From a bacterium HR12 (GTDB lineage Bacteria > Actinomycetota > UBA4738 > HRBIN12): a stretch of 7,262 bases of DNA. Below are positions 1-5,452 of the stretch, piece by piece. The translations under genes and the position numbers were made by a program. The notes below the pieces were generated by a model. That model searched no databases, had not been told where the DNA came from, and saw only the letters and a list, made by a program, of their open reading frames with translations. How positions within the stretch are numbered: position 1 is the first letter of the stretch; each line of letters begins with the position of its first letter. Location: assembly GCA_002898915.1 (NCBI GenBank), contig BEHO01000052.1, positions 1 to 7,262 on the forward strand, written 5' to 3'.

Positions 1-2
1 GT

Positions 3-659
3 CCGGCGCTCCGGATCGGGGCGGCGGCGCTCGGCGCGGTCCTCGCGCTGAGCGCCTGCCGCTCCCCCGCGCCGCCGCGGCGGGCCCCCGAGCCCGGTCG
101 CCTCGACGCCTTCGCCGTCTGGCCGGAGGAGACCCCCGCCGAGGCGGCGACGGCGGCCCGGCGCCTCGCCGGCGGGGAGGACCCCTGGCGCGCCGACCCC
201 GTGGAGACGGCCCTCGCCTTCGCCCGGGAGGTCCTCGGCTGGCGGACACCGACGGCCGGCGCGCCCCAGGAGCAGCCGGGCGGGCTCACCCTCGTCGAGG
301 TCGCGCGCGAGCCCGGCGGACCGAGCGTGAGCGTCCGCCTCCTGCGCCTGCTCGAGGGTCGCTGGTGGAGCGTCTACAACGTCTGGGGAACCCCGGAGCA
401 CGACCCCGCGGTCGCCGTCCGCGGCGCGCGCGTCACGGTCCGGTTCGCCATGGAGGACGCGGCCTCCGCCCTCGTCGTGGCGGAGTTCGGGGAGCTCCGC
501 CGAACCGCGGTCGTGCGGAACGGGGGGCGCGTCCGGCTCGATCTCGGTGTCCCCCCGGCGGAGCCCGGGTTCTTCCTCGTGCTCCTGCGCGACGCCGAGG
601 GGCGGGTCTTCGACGCCGTCTCCTCGCCGCTCGCCCCGGCCGGGGCGGTGGCCGGGTAG
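3..659 (+). CDS. Putative lipoprotein of unknown function, 5' end outside the window
   Basis: This is the C-terminal 218 residues of a secreted, lipid-anchored protein; the start codon lies before the window. The visible N-terminus is a hydrophobic Ala/Leu/Gly stretch ending in the lipobox LSAC (Cys codon at 57-59), followed by a Pro/Arg-rich linker, as in a signal-peptidase II substrate. I do not recognise the mature part. It has an acidic, Ala-rich segment, then an alternating hydrophobic pattern that suggests beta strands. One strand-rich block spans roughly 280-390 and includes RWWSVYNVWG. A second, from about 405 to 645, contains VRVTVRF-like strands and a PGFFLVLLRD segment and could be a small beta-sandwich. 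The frame continues upstream of the GTG at 201, so a start there would lose the lipobox and is unlikely. The gene ends in TAG. The lipoprotein call is fairly secure; the function is unknown. Confidence 0.75.
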   Translation, partial: PALRIGAAALGAVLALSACRSPAPPRRAPEPGRLDAFAVWPEETPAEAATAARRLAGGEDPWRADPVETALAFAREVLGWRTPTAGAPQEQPGGLTLVEVAREPGGPSVSVRLLRLLEGRWWSVYNVWGTPEHDPAVAVRGARVTVRFAMEDAASALVVAEFGELRRTAVVRNGGRVRLDLGVPPAEPGFFLVLLRDAEGRVFDAVSSPLAPAGAVAG

Positions 660-673
660 CGGCGCTCGCTTGG

Positions 674-679
674 TACGAT
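674..679 (+). promoter_or_regulatory. Probable -10 box (TACGAT) for tRNA-His
   Basis: TACGAT fits TANNNT and lies 12 bases before the G-1 of tRNA-His, in the short gap after the lipoprotein stop. No convincing -35 hexamer is visible 16-19 bases upstream. It belongs to a set of similar boxes in this window. Confidence 0.4.
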
Positions 680-691
680 TCGGAACGACAC

Positions 692-766
692 GGTGGCCGT
701 AGCTCAATCGGTGAGAGCACCAGGTTGTGGTCCTGGGGGTTGGGGGTTCGAGTCCCCTCGGTCACC
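692..766 (+). tRNA. tRNA-His (anticodon GTG)
   Basis: A full cloverleaf can be drawn. The acceptor stem GTGGCCG (693-699) pairs with CGGTCAC (759-765) with one G-T pair. The anticodon stem CCAGG/CCTGG encloses the loop TTGTGGT, with anticodon GTG at 727-729. The T stem GGGGG/CCCCT encloses TTCGAGT. The extra G at 692 facing C at 766 is the G-1:C73 pair that histidyl-tRNA synthetase recognises, which confirms the identity. The 3' CCA is not encoded (the sequence continues CCT), so it must be added by nucleotidyltransferase. Confidence 0.97.
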
Positions 767-785
767 CTCCGCCCCTGGGGCTTGC

Positions 786-791
786 TAGACT
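786..791 (+). promoter_or_regulatory. Probable extended -10 box (TAGACT) for tRNA-Lys
   Basis: TAGACT is preceded by TG and one base (TGCTAGACT, from 783), the extended -10 pattern. It lies in the 30-base gap between the two tRNA genes and only 5 bases before the mature tRNA-Lys 5' end. tRNA-Lys may therefore have its own start site and a leader of almost zero length. Confidence 0.45.
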
Positions 792-796
792 GCGGC

Positions 797-869
797 GGGC
801 CTCTAGCTCAACTGGCAGAGCAACGGACTCTTAATCCGCAGGTTCAGGGTTCGAGTCCCTGGGGGCCCA
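797..869 (+). tRNA. tRNA-Lys (anticodon CTT)
   Basis: The acceptor stem GGGCCTC (797-803) pairs with GGGGCCC (862-868), with one T-G pair, and the discriminator base is A at 869. The anticodon stem ACGGA/TCCGC has an A-C mismatch at its outer pair and encloses CTCTTAA, with anticodon CTT at 830-832. The T stem CAGGG/CCCTG encloses TTCGAGT. No CCA is encoded. It reads AAG, the main lysine codon expected in a G+C-rich genome. It follows tRNA-His by 30 bases. Confidence 0.97.
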
Positions 870-892
870 CCCGTCGGAGATCCCCGAGAGGC

Positions 893-923
893 GACGCGGG
901 CTCCCGCTCCGGGAGCCCGCGTC
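893..923. terminator. Strong hairpin, probable bidirectional terminator
   Basis: A perfect 13-bp stem (893-905 with 911-923; arm GACGCGGGCTCCC) closes a 5-base loop, GCTCC. It lies between the end of tRNA-Lys and the stop of the oppositely oriented small membrane gene, so it could end transcription from both sides. There is no long T run on either side, which is common for hairpin terminators in G+C-rich bacteria. The structure is certain; termination is inferred. Confidence 0.65.
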
Positions 924-933
924 CGTCTTCGGG

Positions 934-1125
934 CTACGCCGCCCTGCGCAGCTCGTCCTCACGGCGCTCGGCGGGCGGCACGTGCGGCCTGCGGCGCTCG
1001 ACCCACCGGAGGTATCCGATCCCGAGGATCACGAGCACCGCGAGCCCGACGAGCCCGACGATCGGAACCTCCTGTGAGACGCGGGAGTACCAGGAGGGAT
1101 CCAGCGGCCAGCCGACGGCGATCAT
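934..1125 (-). CDS. Small single-pass membrane protein, 63 residues
   Basis: The protein starts MIAVGWPLDPSWYS. It has one clear membrane helix at about residues 21-39 (VPIVGLVGLAVLVILGIGY) and a charged tail with WVERRR and AERREDELRR. The positive charges after the helix predict an outside N-terminus and a cytoplasmic tail. I do not recognise a family. The start at 1125 is chosen because GGAGGTGA (1138-1131 on this strand) sits 5 bases before the ATG; an in-frame ATG at 1143 would overlap that site. The frame stays open far upstream, antisense to the FAD gene, but that part is not a gene. It is divergent from the FAD dehydrogenase and convergent with tRNA-Lys, and ends in TAG. No TANNNT box is obvious upstream. 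It may be a small accessory or assembly subunit, but nothing in the sequence shows this. Confidence 0.72.
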   Translation of the reverse strand: MIAVGWPLDPSWYSRVSQEVPIVGLVGLAVLVILGIGYLRWVERRRPHVPPAERREDELRRAA

Positions 1126-1130
1126 CGGCC

Positions 1131-1138
1131 TCACCTCC
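1131..1138 (-). promoter_or_regulatory. Ribosome binding site GGAGGTGA of the small membrane gene
   Basis: GGAGGTGA on the minus strand closely matches the anti-Shine-Dalgarno complement. It is placed 5 bases before the ATG at 1125. It decides the start of the 63-residue gene and is the best evidence that this short gene is real. Confidence 0.75.
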
Positions 1139-1185
1139 CACATCCATGCTCGCTCGCCCCGGCGCCAACCACAACCATCGCGCCG

Positions 1186-1191
1186 TACGCT
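1186..1191 (+). promoter_or_regulatory. Probable -10 box (TACGCT) for a leaderless FAD dehydrogenase mRNA
   Basis: TACGCT fits TANNNT and is separated from the GTG start at 1198 by 6 bases, which would place the transcription start at or next to the start codon. No Shine-Dalgarno sequence precedes that GTG. This is the usual layout of leaderless mRNAs in actinobacteria and related groups. No -35 is clear. Confidence 0.5.
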
Positions 1192-1197
1192 GCGCGT

Positions 1198-2568
1198 GTG
1201 GAGCATCGCGTCGACGTCGTCGTGGTGGGGGCCGGTCCCGCAGGGCTGTTCGCCGCGCGCGAGCTCGCCCGCCTCACGGACCTGCGCGTCCTCATCCTGG
1301 AGCGGGGCCCCGATCTCCCCGAGCGGCTCCGCGACCCCTCCCACCTGACGTCCGGGTTCGGGGGCGCCGGCGCCTTCAGCGACGGGAAGCTCACGCTCTC
1401 GACCGAGACCGGCGGCCGCCTCGCCGAGCTCGTCGGACCCGAGGTGGCCGACCTCATCGCCGAGGTCGACCGGGTCTTCGTGGAGCTCGGGGCTCCCCTC
1501 GAGGTCCACGGCGCCGACGCCGCCGAGGTCGAGCGGCTCGCCCGGATCGCGGAGGCGGCCGGGCTCACCCTCCGGCCGGCCCGGATCCGCCACGTCGGCA
1601 CGGACCGGCTGCCCGAGCTCGTCCAGCGCCTCCGCGAGCAGCTGCCCCCGGACCGCGTGGAGATCCGTACCGGCTGCGGCGCGGAGCGCGTGGAGGTCGC
1701 CGACGGCCGCCTGATCGGCGTCGCCGCCGACGGGGAGCTGGTGCGAGCCCCCTTCGTGATCCTGGCCCCGGGGCGCGCCGGCGCCGACTGGCTCGACGCC
1801 GAGGCCCGCCGCCTGGGGCTGCCGGCCTCGCGGAACGTCGTGGACATCGGCGTCCGGGTGGAGTGCGCCGCGGAGACGATGGAGCCCCTCACGGGGCCGC
1901 TGTACGAGTTCAAGCTGCTCACCCGGTCGCGGACCTTCGGCGACCGGGTGCGCACGTTCTGCGTCTGCCCCTACGGCGAGGTCACGCTCGAGACCTACGA
2001 GGACGTCGTCACGGTGAACGGCCACTCCTACGCGGACCGCCGCACGCCGAACACGAACTTCGCGATCCTCGTCACCACGCGGTTCACGGAGCCCTTCCGG
2101 GAGCCGATCGCCTACGGACGGTCCGTCGCCCACCTCGCGAACCTGATCGGTGGGACCGTCATCGTCCAGCGCCTCGGCGACCTCCGCCTCGGCCGGCGCT
2201 CGACGCCGGAGCGGATCGCGGAGGGCTCGGTGCGGCCGACCCTGTCCGCCGCCACCGCGGGGGACCTGGCCTTCGTGCTCCCCTACCGGTACCTCACCGA
2301 CGTCCTCGAGATGCTCGAGGCGATGGACGCCCTCGCCCCCGGCCTGTACGCGCGGGACACGCTCCTGTACGGCGTGGAGGTGAAGTTCTACTCGGCGCAG
2401 CTGCGCCTCTCCCCGGAGATGGAGACGCCGATCCCCGGGCTGTTCGGCGCCGGCGACGGGGTCGGGGCCTCCCGGGGCCTGGTCCAGGCCGCCGCGAGCG
2501 GCGACCTCGCGGCCCGGGCGATCGCGCGCCGGGTCGGGCAGGCCGCGCCCGACGTCGACCGGCCCTGA
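1198..2568 (+). CDS. FAD-dependent dehydrogenase, COG2509 type
   Basis: The protein has 456 residues with a Rossmann FAD-binding fold at its N-terminus: VVVVGAGPAG (residues 7-16) is the dinucleotide-binding loop, and the acidic end of the second strand (ILERG, Glu35) should bind the FAD ribose. SGFGGAGAFSDGKL (52-65) is highly characteristic of the COG2509 'uncharacterized FAD-dependent dehydrogenase' family. A second FAD contact, GAGDGVGASRG, lies near residue 417, followed by the helix LVQAAASGDLAARAI. The length fits the shorter members of the family. It has no signal peptide or membrane helix, so it is cytoplasmic. The substrate is not established. The start is GTG at 1198; there is no Shine-Dalgarno but a TACGCT box 6 bases upstream, suggesting a leaderless mRNA. 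It is tail-to-tail with rocD, 7 bases apart, which does not by itself imply a shared pathway. Confidence 0.92.
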   Translation: MEHRVDVVVVGAGPAGLFAARELARLTDLRVLILERGPDLPERLRDPSHLTSGFGGAGAFSDGKLTLSTETGGRLAELVGPEVADLIAEVDRVFVELGAPLEVHGADAAEVERLARIAEAAGLTLRPARIRHVGTDRLPELVQRLREQLPPDRVEIRTGCGAERVEVADGRLIGVAADGELVRAPFVILAPGRAGADWLDAEARRLGLPASRNVVDIGVRVECAAETMEPLTGPLYEFKLLTRSRTFGDRVRTFCVCPYGEVTLETYEDVVTVNGHSYADRRTPNTNFAILVTTRFTEPFREPIAYGRSVAHLANLIGGTVIVQRLGDLRLGRRSTPERIAEGSVRPTLSAATAGDLAFVLPYRYLTDVLEMLEAMDALAPGLYARDTLLYGVEVKFYSAQLRLSPEMETPIPGLFGAGDGVGASRGLVQAAASGDLAARAIARRVGQAAPDVDRP

Positions 2569-2577
2569 GGGCCGGTC
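2557..2577. terminator. Hairpin spanning the stop codons of two convergent genes
   Basis: A perfect 9-bp stem (GACCGGCCC at 2557-2565 with GGGCCGGTC at 2569-2577) closes a 3-base loop that is the TGA stop of the FAD dehydrogenase. The opposite arm includes two bases of the rocD stop codon (2576-2578). It could serve as a compact two-way terminator. There is no T tract. The structure is seen directly; the function is inferred. Confidence 0.55.
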
Positions 2578-3799
2578 AGGCGCCGGCGCTCGCCAGGATC
2601 GGGAGGATCCGCTCGAGCGCCCACTCCAGCTCGTCCCGCGTGATCACGAGCGGGGGCGCGAGGCGGATGGTCGTCTCGTGCGTGTCCTTGGCGAGGATCC
2701 CGGCCTCGAGGAGGCGCTCGCACGCCGCTCGCGCCGTGCCGGCCTCGGGTCGGAGCTCGATGCCGACCCACAGACCGCGGCCCCGGACCTGCTCCACGGT
2801 GGGGAGATCCGCGGCGCGGAGGCGCTCGAGGAGCCAGGCGCCCAGCTCGGCCGAGCGTCGCTGGTACTCGCCGGTCCGGAGCAGCTCGATCACCTTCCGC
2901 CCGATCGCGCAGGCGAGGGGGTTGCCCCCGAACGTGCTCCCGTGCTCGCCGGGTCGGAACAGGCCCAGCACCTCGTCGTCGGCCACCACGGCGGAGATCG
3001 GCACGATCCCGCCGCCGAGCGCCTTGCCGAGCACGTACACGTCCGGCACCACGCCCTCGAGGTCGCAGGCGAAGGTCGCGCCGGCGCGGCCGAGCCCCGA
3101 CTGGATCTCGTCCGCCACGAACAGCACGCGGTGCTCGGTGCAGAGCTCGCGGACCCGCCGCAGGTACCCCTCGGGCGGGACGACCACCCCGGCCTCGCCC
3201 TGGATCGGCTCCACCAGGTACGCGACGACCTCGGGGTCGGCGAGGGCCTCGGCGAGCGCGTCGGCGTCCCCGTACGGGACGGTGACGAACCCCGGCGTGT
3301 AGGGGCCGAAGTCCGCGCGCGAGACCGGGTCGTCGCTGAACGAGATGATGGTGGTGGTCCGTCCGTGGAAGTTCCCGCTCGCCACGACGATCTTCGCCCG
3401 CCCGTCCGGGACCCCCTTGACCCGGTACCCCCACTTGCGGGCGGCCTTGATCGCCGTCTCCACGGCCTCGGCGCCGGTGTTCATCGGGAGCGCCCGGTCC
3501 TTGCCGGTGAGCTCGCAGAGATCGCGCAGGAAGGGCCCGATCTGGTCGTTGTGGAACGCTCGACTGGTCAGCGTGAGGCGGTCGAGCTGGTCCCGGGCGA
3601 CCTTGACGAGGTCCGGGTGCTGGTGCCCGAAGTTCAGGGCCGAGTAGGCCGCGAGCATGTCGAGGTAGCGTCGGCCCTCGACGTCGGTGACCCACACCCC
3701 CTCCCCGCTCGCGATCACGACCGGCAGGGGGTGGTAGTTGTGGGCGCTGTAGCGCTCGACGAGCTCGATGTGCTCCCGAGCGGTGGTCGGCTCGCTCAT
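2576..3799 (-). CDS. rocD: Ornithine aminotransferase (ornithine--oxo-acid transaminase)
   Basis: This 407-residue, fold-type I, PLP-dependent class III aminotransferase should transfer the delta-amino group of ornithine to 2-oxoglutarate. The products are glutamate and glutamate-5-semialdehyde, which links arginine/ornithine breakdown to proline and glutamate. Visible motifs are RAFHNDQIGPF (80-90), LPMNTGAEAVE (104-114), NFHGRTTT (143-150, Arg147 matching the family's substrate-carboxylate Arg), VEPIQGEAG (196-204, with Glu202 of the ornithine-specific glutamate switch), VADEIQSGLGR (Asp230 for the PLP ring nitrogen), VLGKALGGG (Lys259, Schiff base) and GSTFGGNPLAC. The length is normal and nothing is missing. 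It starts at ATG 3799, with AAGGAG 7 bases upstream and a TAGACT box before that. It has no signal peptide and is cytoplasmic. No other arg or roc gene is in the window. A related acetylornithine or 4-aminobutyrate aminotransferase is the alternative, but the motifs favour RocD. Confidence 0.93.
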   Translation of the reverse strand: MSEPTTAREHIELVERYSAHNYHPLPVVIASGEGVWVTDVEGRRYLDMLAAYSALNFGHQHPDLVKVARDQLDRLTLTSRAFHNDQIGPFLRDLCELTGKDRALPMNTGAEAVETAIKAARKWGYRVKGVPDGRAKIVVASGNFHGRTTTIISFSDDPVSRADFGPYTPGFVTVPYGDADALAEALADPEVVAYLVEPIQGEAGVVVPPEGYLRRVRELCTEHRVLFVADEIQSGLGRAGATFACDLEGVVPDVYVLGKALGGGIVPISAVVADDEVLGLFRPGEHGSTFGGNPLACAIGRKVIELLRTGEYQRRSAELGAWLLERLRAADLPTVEQVRGRGLWVGIELRPEAGTARAACERLLEAGILAKDTHETTIRLAPPLVITRDELEWALERILPILASAGA

Positions 3800-3822
3800 C
3801 GCTCCGCTCCTTCCCCGGCCCG

Positions 3823-3840
3823 TCGGGCGGGCCCGCCCGA
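3823..3840. promoter_or_regulatory. 18-bp perfect palindrome at the predicted rocD start site (possible operator)
   Basis: TCGGGCGGGCCCGCCCGA is a perfect 18-bp inverted repeat without a spacer. Read on the minus strand it begins on the last T of the TAGACT box and covers the expected transcription start of rocD. A repressor site is possible. All its inner bases are G or C, so chance in this composition is a real alternative. Confidence 0.35.
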
Positions 3841-3845
3841 GTCTA
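3840..3845 (-). promoter_or_regulatory. Probable -10 box (TAGACT) for rocD
   Basis: On the minus strand GGATAGACT places TAGACT 40 bases before the rocD ATG, allowing a leader of about 30 bases that carries AAGGAG. It is the same hexamer as the one before tRNA-Lys. No -35 is clear. Confidence 0.45.
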
Positions 3846-3876
3846 TCCGCCGGCGCCCCCGCCCACCGGCCGCCCC

Positions 3877-4647
3877 CTAGGGCCGGATGATCACCGGCGT
3901 GCCGAGGGGGACATCGACGAGGCGCTCCATGTCGGGGTTCCAGACGCGGACGCAGCCATGGCTGACCGCCCGGCCACGGTCCGCGGCGTTCGGCGTGCCG
4001 TGGATCGCCATCCTCCCCTCGCCCGGCCAGTCCGAGAGCACCGGCGAGAACCCGGAGAGCCCGAGCGCGTAGACACCGTAGGCCGGATGGGGCGGGTCGT
4101 ACGCCACCTTCACCCAGACGTAGAAGGTCCCGGTCCCCGTGGGGTACGCGGGCGCTCCGACGCCCACGCGGAACCGGTCCGTGGGCACGCCGTCCACGTA
4201 CCGCACGAGGATCCGACGCGAGAGATCCACCTCGATCCGTTCGTGCCGCGGCCGCAGCCGCACGTCCTGCTCCCGCACCCAGCCCGTGACCCCGTTCGGT
4301 CGGATCGGCAGGTAGAGCTCGAGCCAGGTGACACCGTCCCTCACGCGGGCATCGGCGACGAGCATCGGAGCGCGGCCCCCGTTCGGACTGCGCGCGTCGA
4401 AGACGTAGTCGGCCGGATCCGGATCCGGTCGGTCCCACATCGGCACGTAGCGCATCCGGGGGATCGCGACGAACCAGCCGCTCCCCTCGCGGATCGCCGC
4501 GATCGCGCGATGGCGGGGTTCCGAGCGGTCCTGCGCCTGCCGGGCCGGCGCGGGGGAGCCCGAAGGGGCTCCCGGAGGGCGGGCCACGGCCCCGCCCGAG
4601 CAGGCGACGAGGGTCCAGAGGAGGGCGGCCGCCAGCACGCGTCGCAC
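3877..4647 (-). CDS. Lipoprotein L,D-transpeptidase (SH3-like domain plus YkuD domain)
   Basis: This 256-residue, cell-surface enzyme is predicted to form or remodel L,D (3-3 type) peptidoglycan cross-links or to attach proteins to the wall. The N-terminus, VLAAALLWTLVAC, is a short lipoprotein signal with Cys16 as the acylated residue, followed by a Pro/Ala/Ser linker to about residue 45. Residues about 57-133 look like an SH3b module (VTWLELYLPIRPNGVTGWV, then DVRL). The catalytic YkuD domain covers about 136-255. MAIHGT (His216) and SHGCVRVWN (Ser229, His230, Cys232, Arg234) form the HX(n)SHGCXR signature with the nucleophile Cys232, so it should be active. It starts at GTG 4647, directly after GGGAGG. 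That spacing is too short for a Shine-Dalgarno, so either the mRNA is leaderless (CATGAT box 6 bases upstream) or the in-frame GTG at 4638 is used. It lies 77 bases upstream of rocD on the same strand. Confidence 0.92.
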   Translation of the reverse strand: MRRVLAAALLWTLVACSGGAVARPPGAPSGSPAPARQAQDRSEPRHRAIAAIREGSGWFVAIPRMRYVPMWDRPDPDPADYVFDARSPNGGRAPMLVADARVRDGVTWLELYLPIRPNGVTGWVREQDVRLRPRHERIEVDLSRRILVRYVDGVPTDRFRVGVGAPAYPTGTGTFYVWVKVAYDPPHPAYGVYALGLSGFSPVLSDWPGEGRMAIHGTPNAADRGRAVSHGCVRVWNPDMERLVDVPLGTPVIIRP

Positions 4648-4663
4648 CCTCCCATCATGCCAT

Positions 4664-4678
4664 CCGCCCGGAAGGCGG
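4664..4678. terminator. Short hairpin between the sensor-like gene and the L,D-transpeptidase gene
   Basis: CCGCC (4664-4668) and GGCGG (4674-4678) can form a 5-bp stem with a CGGAA loop in the 40-base gap. It is weak and lacks a T run, so it may be chance or a minor attenuator. Confidence 0.2.
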
Positions 4679-4687
4679 GGTCGGTGC

Positions 4688-5317
4688 CTACGCCGTGGGC
4701 GCGTGCAGGTCCTGGAGCGTCCTCCGCATCTCGGCCAAGGCCCGCACGTCGTGCCCCTGGGTGATGGCCTGGTGCTCGAGCGCGTCCCGGAGCTCGGCCA
4801 GGGCGCGCAGCTGCTCGGCCGCCGCCGCCTCGCGCTCGGCGAGCTCCCGCTCCCAGAGCACCACGTCCCGCATCGGGGCGACGAGCAGGCTCACGGCCTC
4901 GAACACGTAGAAGCGGGTGAGCGCGTTCACGTACGTGACCCGGCTCTCCACGGTGGTGACGCCCGTCGCCACCTCCACGACACCCCAGGCGATCGCGGCG
5001 ACCCCCGCCATCGCCACCCCCAGCCAGCGGCCGCGGCAGTACGTCACGAGACCCACCGGCACCAGGTAGAAGACGGCCACCTCGAACGGCCCCGTCACCG
5101 CGTCGACCAGGCCGATGAGGGCGAGGAGGAGCAGGCCGAAGACCACGACGAAGCCCGGCGAGAGACCCGCCAGGATCCGCTCCAGCCGGAGGAGGGCGGC
5201 GCGCGCGAGGCCGCCTGCGATGCGGGCCTCGCGCGGCCGACCCGCGGGAGCGGAGGTGACGTCGCTCACACGGTCCGTTTCGGAGCCTTCGCGGCCCGAC
5301 TGAGCCCCTTCTCCCAT
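4688..5317 (-). CDS. Four-TM sensor-like membrane protein with a C-terminal coiled coil and no output domain
   Basis: The protein has 209 residues. After a polar N-terminus it has four hydrophobic segments, at about residues 54-74, 79-95, 97-117 and 128-147, then a charged heptad-like helix at about 152-205 (WERELAEREAAAAEQLRALAELRDALEHQ). The FEVAVFYLVPVGLVTY-C-RGRWLG stretch resembles the membrane input region found ahead of histidine kinase or GGDEF domains in many sensors. Here the protein stops in TGA soon after the coil, so no catalytic module follows. It could be a partner that dimerises with another sensor, or a shortened relative. The start is uncertain: ATG 5317 is used here, but GTG 5269 (beginning MSDV) is possible and no good ribosome binding site decides. 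A TACGGT box at 5326-5321 would favour the later start. It is divergent from the CopD-like gene. Confidence 0.78.
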   Translation of the reverse strand: MGEGAQSGREGSETDRVSDVTSAPAGRPREARIAGGLARAALLRLERILAGLSPGFVVVFGLLLLALIGLVDAVTGPFEVAVFYLVPVGLVTYCRGRWLGVAMAGVAAIAWGVVEVATGVTTVESRVTYVNALTRFYVFEAVSLLVAPMRDVVLWERELAEREAAAAEQLRALAELRDALEHQAITQGHDVRALAEMRRTLQDLHAPTA

Positions 5318-5405
5318 GCCACCGTAGAAGCCAACCGCGGGTCTGCGGGGAAGCCGAAGCCGGTCGCGGGTCCGGAGAAGCTCGCGCCGCTGCGCCGAGA
5401 CCCGG

Positions 5406-5411
5406 TATGCT
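5406..5411 (+). promoter_or_regulatory. Probable -10 box (TATGCT) for the CopD-like gene
   Basis: TATGCT (in CGGTATGCT) lies 41 bases before the TTG start at 5453 and leaves room for a leader carrying GGAGGGA. It sits in the divergent gap with the four-TM gene, whose own TACGGT candidate is about 80 bases away on the other strand. No -35 is clear. Confidence 0.4.
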
Positions 5412-5440
5412 CCGCCCATCGGTTGCCCGCCGGTCGGAAG

Positions 5441-5447
5441 GGAGGGA
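5441..5447 (+). promoter_or_regulatory. Ribosome binding site GGAGGGA deciding the TTG start at 5453
   Basis: GGAGG (5441-5445) ends 7 bases before TTG at 5453, the ideal distance. An in-frame TTG at 5423 lies upstream of this site and has no equivalent, so 5453 is preferred. Confidence 0.6.
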
Positions 5448-5452
5448 CGGGC

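Noticed and set aside
692..869. tRNA genes as integration sites for a mobile element
   Set aside because: There is no integrase, no repeated tRNA 3' end and no change in base composition next to any of the three tRNAs.
365..1348. Plus-strand frame over the lipoprotein end and both tRNAs
   Set aside because: It would translate through two tRNA genes and a hairpin, and its product is compositionally biased.
1126..2133. Minus-strand frame antisense to the FAD dehydrogenase, joined to the 63-residue gene
   Set aside because: It mirrors the FAD gene codons and gives a protein without a family signature. The strong ribosome binding site at 1131-1138 starts the real gene inside it.
1074..3302. 742-codon plus-strand frame across the FAD gene and into rocD
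   Set aside because: It crosses two well-supported genes in other frames and its product is almost entirely Arg/Pro/Gly/Ala repeats, a high-G+C artefact.
3800..4438. N-terminal extension of rocD through the L,D-transpeptidase region
   Set aside because: The ATG at 3799 has AAGGAG and gives a normal-length ornithine aminotransferase. The extension is antisense-frame noise over the YkuD gene.
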